DNA of 5,501 nt from Anaerolineales bacterium UBA6663 (GTDB taxonomy: Bacteria; Chloroflexota; Anaerolineae; Anaerolineales; UBA6663): the NCBI GenBank assembly GCA_002455335.1, contig DKKP01000385.1:1-5501 (forward strand), written 5' to 3'. The translations under genes and the position numbers were made by a program. The notes under the pieces were generated by a model. It did no database searches, was not told the DNA's origin, and saw nothing but the letters and a program-made list of their open reading frames with translations. Positions 1 through 5,501 of this stretch are shown here, in pieces. Position 1 is the first letter of the stretch; the number at the start of each line of letters is the position of its first letter.

Positions 1-765
1 GCCGGCCCGCTGCCGACCCTGGCGGCCGGCTCGACGCCGACCCGGGTTGCGACCCTTGTCGCCGCGGGCCCGACCCAGGCCGTGGCGGACCTCGCGTTCA
101 CGGAAGAGCTATCGCCGGTCGCGCCGACCGCCGTTGCGATGACGTCGGCCAAGATCGTGCACTTGCCTACGGCCGTCGTCGCGCCGACCGAGGCCCAGGT
201 GACGCTCCCCGAGCCCACGGTGCCCGCCGTCGAGCCCACTCTAACAGCGTCGCTTCCGACCGAGCCGGCGCCGACCGTGGTCGAGCCTTCCGGGATCGTG
301 GTGACCTTGATCGGCGACTCGGTGATGCTGGGCGCCGAGAAGGCGCTGGCGAACCGGCTCGGCACCGATGTGCACATCGACGCGGTCGTCGGCCGGCGCA
401 TGGGCGATCTGTTCGCGGTCGCCGACGACCTGGCCGCGCGCGGCAGGCTGGCGTCGACCGTGGTCGTCCACCTCGGGTCGAACCAGCCCTACGAGGGCGC
501 TGTGCTCGACGCGGTGATGGAGCGGCTGCTCGGCCACGGCGTGCAACGCGTGATCTTCGTCAACGTGCGGCGACCGGCGCGCTGGGTCGAGGGCATCAAC
601 TGGCGGATGGCTGAAGGCGTCGCCCGCTACCCGCAGGCGCAGCTCATCGACTGGTTCGGCCTCTCGAACGCCAACGACGGCTGGTTCATCCCCGACGGCA
701 CGCACCTGACGGGCACAGGCATCGGCTGGTACGTGGATGCGATCGCTCAGGCGTTGGGGCGATGA
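1..765 (+). CDS. SGNH-fold esterase/acyltransferase domain protein, C-terminal part (5'-truncated by window edge)
   Basis: The frame is open from base 1 to the TGA at 763-765, so the gene starts left of the window. A GTG at 82 is possible but falls inside low-complexity sequence and is probably internal. The first ~97 codons encode a Pro/Thr/Ala/Val-rich linker with recurring APT and EPT motifs. The globular domain begins near base 292. It shows SGNH blocks: GDSVM with the nucleophile Ser codon at 319-321, a downstream Gly in VGRRMGD, LGSNQP (block III Gly/Asn), and DGTHLT with catalytic Asp and His (His codon 703-705). In known families such a domain behind a flexible linker often follows a membrane acyltransferase-3 domain (OatA/OafA type) that O-acetylates cell-surface glycans. 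That N-terminal part is not visible here, so the membrane fusion is inference. A free-standing secreted SGNH hydrolase is the alternative. The gene converges on the ligase cluster and is probably functionally unrelated to it. Confidence 0.85.
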   Translation, partial: AGPLPTLAAGSTPTRVATLVAAGPTQAVADLAFTEELSPVAPTAVAMTSAKIVHLPTAVVAPTEAQVTLPEPTVPAVEPTLTASLPTEPAPTVVEPSGIVVTLIGDSVMLGAEKALANRLGTDVHIDAVVGRRMGDLFAVADDLAARGRLASTVVVHLGSNQPYEGAVLDAVMERLLGHGVQRVIFVNVRRPARWVEGINWRMAEGVARYPQAQLIDWFGLSNANDGWFIPDGTHLTGTGIGWYVDAIAQALGR

Positions 766-771
766 GATGAC

Positions 772-837
772 GAATTGTTGATTGTGGATTGCTGATTGTT
801 GAATGGAGGCCAATCAGCAATCCACAATCAGCAATTC
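772..837. terminator. Long hairpin between convergent genes; candidate bidirectional terminator
   Basis: Arms 772-798 and 811-837 are 27-bp inverted repeats around a 12-base loop. The only mismatch is T778 against G831, which becomes a G-U pair in plus-strand RNA. Each arm is itself made of a 7-bp period: ATTGNNG on the left from 774 and CAATNNN on the right from 811. The hairpin begins 6 bases after the SGNH stop and ends 7 bases before the ATP-grasp stop on the other strand, so it fills the gap between convergent genes. It is much richer in A+T than the flanking genes. Neither side has a U-tract, so a canonical intrinsic terminator is not shown. The position argues for a shared 3' end or transcript-protecting element. 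The inverted repeat itself is certain; its function is inferred. Confidence 0.6.
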
Positions 838-844
838 TCCCAGC

Positions 845-2044
845 CTACATTTCCGTGACGCTGTTTTTCGGCGGCGCCGAGGTGAGGAAGTCGACGGCGA
901 AGCGCTCGAGGTAGGTGTTGAGCAGGGCCTCGACACGGCCGGCGTCGGGCGCGGCCACGATCAGGCCGGCGTGGTGTTCCTTGTGCAGGCGGAAGACGAT
1001 CTCGGGATCGGCGTAGGCGCCCAGATCCGGCCACTGTTGACGGGCGAGGCAGACCAGCACGCCGGCGGAGTCGGCGCGAGCTTCGGGCGCGGTGTAGGGT
1101 CGGCCGGTGAGGAAGGCCTCCTCGATCCGCGCCCATTCGCCCCACAGATTGACGCCGCTGGCGTATTCGACCATCTCGGCGATGTTGGCGCCGCCGACGC
1201 GGGCCGCGCACTCGAGGAAATACAGCTCGCCGTCGGCGTGGCCGCGGATGAACTCGGCGTGGTTGGCGCCGCGGACCATGCCCAGGGCCGCGAGCGTGCG
1301 GGTGTTGATCTCGAGCAAACCCTGGGTCAGCGCGGCGTCTGTGGCGAGCGTGCGCGAGCCGAAGACGCCGCCCTCGTGATAGACGTTCATGGGCGGGCGG
1401 GCGTAAGCGCTCGCCCGGGAGAAGACCGGGCGGCCGTTGTCGACCAGCGAGTCGACGTGAAAGACGTCGCCGGGCACGAATTGTTCGAGCACGAAGTACG
1501 ACTGCGTGTCGCCGAGTTGATCGAGCGCGCGCCAGAGCTGTTCGGCCTCATGGAGCTTGCGGATTCCCATGGCGCTGGCTTCTGAGCGCGGCTTGAGCAC
1601 CCAGGGCGCGGGCACGCGCGCCATGAAATCGCGAAGCTCGTCGTAGTTGACCACGCGCGTGTACTCGGGCACGCGCACGCCGGCTGCGCGGGCCAGTTCG
1701 CGCATCGTCAATTTGTCGCGGAAGGCGCGCGCGGCCGTCTCGCCCTGGCCGGGAAGGCGCAGGTGGGCGCGCAGCAGCCCGGCGGTCTCGACGTCGAAGT
1801 CGTCGAGCGCCACTAGCGTGTCGACCTTGCGCCCACGCATCAGCCAGGCGATGGTGTAGAGCACGTCCGGCATCTTCTGCAGCGAGGGCAGCACGAACAG
1901 TTCGTCGACCACATCGCGGGGCCAGGGGTCGTCCTTGTGGCGCTCGGGCACGAGCAGCAGCACATGATGGCCCATAGCCTTGACGGCCTTCATGAAGTCG
2001 ACGCCCTTGAAGTAGCTGGCCATGCACAGGAAAGTCAGAGACAT
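845..2044 (-). CDS. ATP-grasp domain ligase (carboxylase/CarB-like arrangement)
   Basis: This 399-residue protein has the full ATP-grasp order. An N-terminal pre-ATP-grasp Rossmann-like segment spans ~1-100 and includes ALDDFDVE at 79-86. It is followed by FRDKLTMRELARAAGVRVP around 108-126, the nucleotide-binding strand PWVLKPRSEASAMGI with Lys151, and the hinge VLEQFVPGDVFHVDS with Glu187 and His196. The metal site is HAEF (Glu264) plus FLECAARVGGANI (Glu278, Arg282, Asn287). Such enzymes activate a carboxylate as acylphosphate and join it to an amine or thiol; the substrate cannot be read from sequence. The ATG at 2042-2044 is preceded by AGGA nine bases upstream, and the stop is TAG at 845-847. 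It is the last of four same-strand ligase genes, separated from the GCS2 gene by the repeat array, so it may be co-transcribed or have its own promoter; no convincing promoter was seen. The C-terminal ~70 residues resemble the small terminal domain of such ligases. Confidence 0.9.
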   Translation of the reverse strand: MSLTFLCMASYFKGVDFMKAVKAMGHHVLLLVPERHKDDPWPRDVVDELFVLPSLQKMPDVLYTIAWLMRGRKVDTLVALDDFDVETAGLLRAHLRLPGQGETAARAFRDKLTMRELARAAGVRVPEYTRVVNYDELRDFMARVPAPWVLKPRSEASAMGIRKLHEAEQLWRALDQLGDTQSYFVLEQFVPGDVFHVDSLVDNGRPVFSRASAYARPPMNVYHEGGVFGSRTLATDAALTQGLLEINTRTLAALGMVRGANHAEFIRGHADGELYFLECAARVGGANIAEMVEYASGVNLWGEWARIEEAFLTGRPYTAPEARADSAGVLVCLARQQWPDLGAYADPEIVFRLHKEHHAGLIVAAPDAGRVEALLNTYLERFAVDFLTSAPPKNSVTEM

Positions 2045-2049
2045 GTCGG

Positions 2050-2169
2050 GTAGTCCTGTAGTCGGGTAGTCGAGTAGTCGGGTAGTCGAGTAGTCGGGTA
2101 GTCGGGTAGTCGGGTAGTCGAGTAGTCGAGTAGTCGAGTAGTCGGGTAGTCGAGTAGTCGGATAGTCGC
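2050..2169. repeat. Tandem array of 15 copies of an 8-bp unit, GTAGTCGR
   Basis: From 2058 to 2161 there are 13 uninterrupted copies of GTAGTCGG or GTAGTCGA. The eighth base runs G A G A G G G A A A G A G through the array. A degenerate copy borders each side: GTAGTCCT at 2050-2057 and ATAGTCGC at 2162-2169. The 8-bp period is not a multiple of three and each unit contains TAG, so the array is not coding. It occupies nearly all of the 157-bp gap between the GCS2 and ATP-grasp genes. The regularity suggests recent expansion by slipped-strand replication. No CRISPR-like spacers are present. Confidence 0.95.
2054..2057 (-). promoter_or_regulatory. Probable ribosome binding site (AGGA) of the distal ATP-grasp gene
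   Basis: On the minus strand AGGA lies nine bases before the ATG at 2044. It falls in the divergent outermost unit of the 8-bp repeat array (2050-2057), where the usual terminal CG/CA is replaced by CT. Consensus units would not provide this sequence, so the divergent unit appears to supply the Shine-Dalgarno element. The match is short and only moderately convincing. Confidence 0.45.
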
Positions 2170-2211
2170 GTGAGGGACTACCTGACTACCCGACTACAAG
2201 ACTACAAGACT
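2146..2211. repeat. Inverted part of the repeat array; imperfect hairpin over the 3' end of the GCS2 gene
   Basis: Four inverted copies of the core (GACTACNN at 2176-2183, 2184-2191, 2192-2199, 2200-2207, then a partial GACT at 2208-2211) face the direct array. Bases 2146-2167 pair with 2176-2197 around an 8-base loop (2168-2175), with only a few mismatches at the variable positions; pairing can continue further out with interruptions. Because there are about 15 direct copies and only about four inverted ones, the short arm can pair with the long arm in several registers. The stop codon of the GCS2 gene (2202-2204) lies within the fourth inverted copy. No U-tract follows on the minus strand. 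The element may act as terminator, attenuator or RNA-stability hairpin; function is inferred. Confidence 0.85.
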
Positions 2212-3314
2212 GACTCTTCCGTCTCGCGGATGAGCTGATCGACGACCGCGCGCAGCGAGCCCGTCTCGTGGTAGGTGCGCAGCTGGCGCTCGGCGCTCGT
2301 GCCCTCCTCGAGGATGCGGTAGGCGTACTCGACTTCCTTGCGGGTGCCCAGCTCGTCGAGGACGTCGTCGAGGAACCAGGCGATCATCTCGCGGATCAGG
2401 TCGCGGGCGGGCATCTCCTCGCCCTTGCCAAAGTCGATCAGCTTGCCCTCGATGCCATAGCGCACCGCGCGCCACTTGTTCTCGTCGATCAGCGACGAGG
2501 AATACACGCGGAAGGTCATGTTCTGCTGGCGGAGCTTCCAGAGCTTGTAGATCAGGGCCTGGAAGATCGCGGCGATGCAGACGGCCTCGTCGACGCGCGT
2601 GCACACGTCGCACACGCGGAATTCGAGCGTCGGGTAGTTGAAGTTCGGGCGCGCGTCCCACCAGATCTTTGTGCCGTCGGGGATCGAGCGGGTATGCACC
2701 AGCGTGTCGCGATAGCGCTCGAACTCGGCCCAGGACGACAGCCGCGGCGGCGTGCCGGTGCGCGGGAAGTTGCGGAAGACGATACTGCGGTAGCTCTTCA
2801 GCCCGGTCTCCTGCCCGACCCAGAACGGCGAGCTTGTGCTGAGCGCCAGGACGTGCGGCATGAAGTAGCGCACGACGTTGAGCGCGTCGATCATGAAATC
2901 CTTGTCCTCGATGCCGATGTGCACATGGGTGCCGAAGATCAGGAGCTGCTGGGCCAGCATCTTCATGTCGTTCTTGACGCCGGCGTAGCGCTCGAAGGGC
3001 GTGATCTCTTGGGTTTGCCAGTTCGAGAACGGGTGGGTGCCGGCGGCCGCGATCTTGAGCCCCTTGGCCGCGGCCAACTCCATCACGCCGCGCCGCAGCC
3101 GGACCAGCTCGGCGCGCGCCTCGGCCGGGGTGTTGCACACACTCGTGCCGATCTCGACGATCGACTGGTGCAGCTCGGCCTTGATTTGCTCGGCCAGCAC
3201 CATCTTGCCGGCCTCGAGCATCTCTGTGATGTAGCTCTTCAGCTCACGCGTCTCAGGGTCGATGATCTGATACTCTTCTTCGATGCCGATGTTGAAGGAG
3301 GGGATAGGGGTCAT
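2202..3314 (-). CDS. Carboxylate-amine ligase, glutamate-cysteine ligase type 2 (YbdK/GCS2) family
   Basis: The 370-residue product matches the usual YbdK-family length. It begins with the metal-binding signature [10 protein letters not shown] (Glu12-14), followed by HQSIVEIGT (49-57), AAGTHPFS (90-97), FGTHVHIGI (127-135), STSSPFWVG (159-167), [17 protein letters not shown] (220-236) and NKWRAVRYG (279-287). These are the conserved blocks of the GCS2 fold, which is related to glutamine synthetase and joins a carboxylate (often glutamate gamma-carboxyl) to an amine in an ATP-dependent reaction. E. coli YbdK has only weak glutamate-cysteine ligase activity, so the true substrate is open. The ATG at 3312-3314 overlaps the TGA of the upstream gene (ATGA), which supports translational coupling. 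GGAG lies eleven bases upstream. The TAG stop and last codons fall inside the inverted 8-bp repeat. Between two ATP-grasp genes, it probably performs one step of a multi-ligase pathway. Confidence 0.93.
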   Translation of the reverse strand: MTPIPSFNIGIEEEYQIIDPETRELKSYITEMLEAGKMVLAEQIKAELHQSIVEIGTSVCNTPAEARAELVRLRRGVMELAAAKGLKIAAAGTHPFSNWQTQEITPFERYAGVKNDMKMLAQQLLIFGTHVHIGIEDKDFMIDALNVVRYFMPHVLALSTSSPFWVGQETGLKSYRSIVFRNFPRTGTPPRLSSWAEFERYRDTLVHTRSIPDGTKIWWDARPNFNYPTLEFRVCDVCTRVDEAVCIAAIFQALIYKLWKLRQQNMTFRVYSSSLIDENKWRAVRYGIEGKLIDFGKGEEMPARDLIREMIAWFLDDVLDELGTRKEVEYAYRILEEGTSAERQLRTYHETGSLRAVVDQLIRETEESVL

Positions 3315-4666
3315 GGGTTTCGCTTCTCCACCACAAACGTCGGTACTGTGCTCCCGCCGCCGGCTGTGACGTTGAGCAGCGAGGCCGTCGAGAGCCGGGT
3401 GAGACAGCCTGAGACGTACTGGCCGTACCAGAGATACGGGTTAGTGTCGAGCATCCTGTCGTAAATGTGCACGTCGCCATCCACCCAACTGGCGTATGGG
3501 AATTTGGGCAGGTTGACCCGCTTCTGGACGATGCTCGGCTCGGCCAGCGCCGTCCGCAGCGCGCGCTCCCAATGGGCCTGATCGACCTCCCAGCCGAGCA
3601 CGATGCCCTTGCCGCCGTACTCGTCGTTGGGCTTGAGGACGTAATCGTTCTTGTGCTTGGCGAGGTGATTGAGCAGATCGACAGTCCGACCGTCGACCTC
3701 GGTCGTGCGCTCGGCCACAACCCGTGTCCAGGGGATGTGCGTCGCGATCGCGCGCCGCTCGCGGGCGCTGAACAGCCCGGCGTTGGCCTCGTCGCTGAGC
3801 ACGGCCAGGCTGGCCTTCTTGTGCAGGATCTTGCACGCGAACGGGTTGACCATGCACACCGCACGGTCGCGCACGGCCTTGAACACGGGGTGGTTGCGCC
3901 CGCCGCGGGCCGCCAGTTCGCTGATCAGCACGCGCTTGTAGATGATGTGCACCGGCCGGCCCTCGGCGTACAGCCGGCCGTTCTGGTAGGCCACATCGCG
4001 CGGGTCGGCGATCACGCACTCATAGCCGTGCGACTCGAAGTAGTCGCGAAAGAGCACGAACTCGCTGTAGGTCGGCACCTCGCGCCAATCGAGGATGGCG
4101 ATGCGCGGCTTCTCGTGGCCGCCCCAGGCTCGATAGCTATCGATCAACGCGTGGAGCAAGCTGTGACGACCCGGCAGCGGACGCAGGTCGTAGCGCTTCT
4201 CGAACTCGCGCACCACAGGGAGCGCCAGGAAGACGTCGGTCAGCACATCGTTGTACGCGATCGCGGCCGGGGTCTCGGCGTTGTACTCGGTGATCCAGAG
4301 CTCATCCTTCTCGTCGAAGAACGTGTCCATCCGCGCCGTCGGGCTTGGCGACGGGAAACCCGGGTCGAGATGGACCAGATCCTCCTCCCAGTCATCCAAC
4401 CGGAACTGGTAGCGGAAGTCGGCGTCAGCCAGCGCCGCCTGATGCGCTTTGGCAAAGGCCGGCATGATCGCCTGGATCGAATCCTGGAGGGTGCGGAATT
4501 GCCGTGGATGGAGGAAGCGCGGCCGGAGGACCGTGCACAGCGGCCTGTCGCCAAAGAATAGCCCGCGTTGTTGCTGTTGCGCGAGCAGCTGGTCGTGGCT
4601 CTCGCCGGCCGTGCGCGGGTCGAGGAGCGAATGGTAGAACTCGATGGCGTCGCGCGTGTCGAGCAT
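3311..4666 (-). CDS. Circularly permuted ATP-grasp family protein
   Basis: This 451-residue protein starts at the ATG at 4664-4666, preceded on the minus strand by GGAGG four bases away. The order of motifs is reversed compared with a normal ATP-grasp. The acidic metal-binding type motif comes first (ARMDTFF at 111-117; TEYNAETP at 126-133 with Glu127 and Asn129). The nucleotide-binding lysine and glycine loop come late ([17 protein letters not shown] at 342-358, Lys345), followed by SIVQKRVN (378-385). A substrate-domain-like segment lies between ([31 protein letters not shown]). The C-terminus carries SGCLTRLS and [11 protein letters not shown]. This resembles the circularly permuted ATP-grasp/glutathionylspermidine-synthase-like superfamily, which makes amide bonds; the exact subfamily and substrate are uncertain. 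Its TGA overlaps the GCS2 start by 4 bp, so the two proteins are probably made together. A perfect hairpin lies between its ribosome binding site and the upstream gene. Confidence 0.8.
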   Translation of the reverse strand: MLDTRDAIEFYHSLLDPRTAGESHDQLLAQQQQRGLFFGDRPLCTVLRPRFLHPRQFRTLQDSIQAIMPAFAKAHQAALADADFRYQFRLDDWEEDLVHLDPGFPSPSPTARMDTFFDEKDELWITEYNAETPAAIAYNDVLTDVFLALPVVREFEKRYDLRPLPGRHSLLHALIDSYRAWGGHEKPRIAILDWREVPTYSEFVLFRDYFESHGYECVIADPRDVAYQNGRLYAEGRPVHIIYKRVLISELAARGGRNHPVFKAVRDRAVCMVNPFACKILHKKASLAVLSDEANAGLFSARERRAIATHIPWTRVVAERTTEVDGRTVDLLNHLAKHKNDYVLKPNDEYGGKGIVLGWEVDQAHWERALRTALAEPSIVQKRVNLPKFPYASWVDGDVHIYDRMLDTNPYLWYGQYVSGCLTRLSTASLLNVTAGGGSTVPTFVVEKRNP

Positions 4667-4670
4667 GGCC

Positions 4671-4675
4671 CCTCC
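4671..4675 (-). promoter_or_regulatory. Ribosome binding site GGAGG of the permuted ATP-grasp gene
   Basis: Minus-strand GGAGG (within GGAGGGG) lies four bases before the ATG at 4666, a strong but closely spaced Shine-Dalgarno match. It decides the start, since the 21-bp hairpin and the upstream gene's stop lie immediately upstream. The hairpin ends seven bases away from the site, leaving it single-stranded. Confidence 0.65.
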
Positions 4676-4681
4676 GGTAGG

Positions 4682-4727
4682 CCGAGTCTGTGATGCGGGC
4701 GCAGACGCGCCCGCATCACAGACTCGG
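4682..4727. repeat. Perfect 21-bp inverted repeat between two ligase genes
   Basis: Arms 4682-4702 and 4707-4727 are perfectly complementary around a four-base loop (4703-4706). The hairpin abuts the TAA stop (4728-4730) of the RimK-like gene and ends 15 bases before the start of the next gene. It is G+C-rich near the loop and has no U-tract downstream on the minus strand. It could end a fraction of transcripts, protect the upstream mRNA 3' end, or mark an RNA-processing site. Unlike the other two hairpins in the window, its arms show no internal short period. The repeat is certain; its role is inferred. Confidence 0.9.
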
Positions 4728-5501
4728 TTAGAACAAAACGTTCCAGCGTGTCTCGGTCACCGGCGGTTTGTCGCTGAGCGCCAGCTCGATGCACAGATCC
4801 GCCATTTTCTCGACGCACCAGCGGTGATAGTCGAAGCCGGTCGAGTTGACGTCCATGTCGGGCGCCGGGTTCATGAAGTCGATGGCGTAGGGCACGCCGT
4901 CGCGCACGGCCCACTCGATGGTGTTCATGTCGTAGCCGAGCGCGCGCACCAGCTTGAGGCTATCGGCCACGATCAAGTCGAGCAGCTCCTGGCCGAGCCC
5001 GTCGGTCGGCAGGTACTGGCGTGTGTTTGGATCGTAGCGCTTGACAAGCACGTCGCGCTGGCCGAGGCACATGCAACGCACGTAGTGATCCCAGGTGATG
5101 AACTCCTGGAGCACCATCGTCAACAGGCCCGACTGGTTGTACGCGTTCCACAGGTCCTCGAGCGAGCGGCAGACATGCACCTGCTTCCAGCCGCCGCCGT
5201 GCGCGTCTTTGAGGATCACGGGGAAGCCGCCGACGCTTTCGACAAGCGTTTGCCAGTTGAGCGGGTACTCGAGGTTGCGCAGGCTCTCGTTGTGGATGAT
5301 GCCGGGCACGTACTCCTTATTCGGGAGCACGACCGTGCGCGGGCTGTCGACGCCGATCTTGTCGGCCAGCGAGGCGCCGAAGAACTTGTCGTCGGCCGTC
5401 CACATGAACGGATTGTTGATCACGTGAACGCCCTGGAGCATCGCGTTCTTGAGGTACGACCTGTAATAGGGCACCTCGTGCGAGATCCGGTCGACGATCA
5501 C
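4728..5501 (-). CDS. RimK-like ATP-grasp ligase, N-terminus cut by window edge
   Basis: The frame is open to the right edge. The GTG at 5499-5501 is most likely internal, because the visible sequence begins inside the pre-ATP-grasp domain (DRISHEVPYYRSYLKNA) and a complete protein would need additional N-terminal residues. The visible 257 residues (numbered from the edge) include TADDKFF at 35-41, the nucleotide-binding strand and Gly-rich loop FPVILKDAHGGGWKQV with Lys98, LQEFI with Glu133, HYVRCMCLG at 139-147, and the metal site MNTIEWAV...AIDFMNPAPDMD with Glu196, Asp208 and Asn211. These are standard RimK-type ATP-grasp features. Such enzymes add amino acids or amines to a carboxylate via an acylphosphate. 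The TAA stop at 4728-4730 is followed directly by a perfect hairpin. It is the most upstream visible member of the four-ligase run; the operon promoter must lie outside the window. Confidence 0.88.
   Translation of the reverse strand: MIVDRISHEVPYYRSYLKNAMLQGVHVINNPFMWTADDKFFGASLADKIGVDSPRTVVLPNKEYVPGIIHNESLRNLEYPLNWQTLVESVGGFPVILKDAHGGGWKQVHVCRSLEDLWNAYNQSGLLTMVLQEFITWDHYVRCMCLGQRDVLVKRYDPNTRQYLPTDGLGQELLDLIVADSLKLVRALGYDMNTIEWAVRDGVPYAIDFMNPAPDMDVNSTGFDYHRWCVEKMADLCIELALSDKPPVTETRWNVLF

Noticed and set aside
241..813. 190-codon minus-strand frame opposite the SGNH gene
   Set aside because: Translation is Arg/His/Asp-rich with no recognisable motif, opposite a gene with intact catalytic blocks.
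772..837. Miniature transposable element (MITE)
   Set aside because: No flanking target-site duplication was seen, and the arms have an internal 7-bp period rather than transposon-like ends.
803..1585. 260-codon plus-strand frame beginning inside the hairpin at 772-837
   Set aside because: Its start lies in the hairpin loop and right arm and the rest is antisense to the ATP-grasp gene; GGAGG near the start is coincidental and no domain is seen.
2045..2201. Promoter for the distal ATP-grasp gene within the repeat array
   Set aside because: Only repeat-derived hexamers such as GACTAT resemble a -10 box and no matching -35 box at proper spacing was found.
2050..2211. CRISPR array
   Set aside because: Units are 8 bp and contiguous, with no unique spacers and an inverted end; no cas genes are nearby.
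2268..3464. 398-codon plus-strand reading frame opposite the GCS2 gene
   Set aside because: It is antisense to a gene with clear family motifs, its translation is rich in Leu, Gly, Asp and Val with no recognisable domain, and long antisense frames are expected in G+C-rich DNA.
3467..4561. 364-codon plus-strand reading frame opposite the permuted ATP-grasp gene
   Set aside because: Same reasoning: complementary to a well-supported gene, no motif, no plausible ribosome binding site noticed, a codon-phase shadow.
4682..4727. Canonical intrinsic terminator
   Set aside because: The stem is strong but no run of U follows in minus-strand RNA, and a ribosome binding site and gene follow immediately, so it is listed as an inverted repeat instead.

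Overview
The window is gene-dense, G+C-rich bacterial DNA (roughly two thirds G+C by eye; not computed). All four minus-strand genes point the same way and read from the right edge towards the left. A fifth gene on the plus strand enters from the left edge and converges on them. The host cannot be fixed from the sequence alone. The G+C content, the ligase family set and the intergenic hairpins made of 7-8 bp simple repeats suggest a Chloroflexota-like bacterium, but this is only an impression.

Layout, left to right. Positions 1-765 (+) hold the C-terminal part of a protein with a Pro/Thr/Ala/Val-rich linker followed by an SGNH-type esterase/acyltransferase domain. Positions 772-837 hold a long hairpin between the convergent genes. 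Positions 845-2044 (-) encode an ATP-grasp ligase. Positions 2050-2211 hold a striking simple-repeat array: 15 direct copies of an 8-bp unit, then about 4.5 inverted copies. The inverted part runs into the 3' end of the next gene. Positions 2202-3314 (-) encode a YbdK/GCS2-type carboxylate-amine ligase. Positions 3311-4666 (-) encode an apparently circularly permuted ATP-grasp protein that overlaps the GCS2 gene by 4 bp. Positions 4682-4727 hold a perfect 21-bp hairpin. Positions 4728-5501 (-) encode the C-terminal part of a RimK-like ATP-grasp ligase that runs off the right edge. No gene-free stretch exceeds 300 bases; the longest gap is 157 bp and is filled by the repeat array.

The main biological point is that four consecutive genes encode ATP-dependent carboxylate-amine/thiol ligases of different types (RimK-like ATP-grasp, permuted ATP-grasp, GCS2 fold, carboxylase-like ATP-grasp). 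Together they could build a small amide-linked metabolite or peptide-like tag without ribosomes or NRPS carrier domains. In transcription order they are RimK-like, permuted ATP-grasp, GCS2, then ATP-grasp. The middle pair is translationally coupled. The product is unknown; no precursor peptide, carrier protein or exporter is visible inside the window. The second point is that every ligase gene except the one ending in the 4-bp overlap is followed at or near its stop codon by a strong, sequence-unrelated hairpin without a U-tract. Two of these hairpins are assembled from very short tandem repeats.
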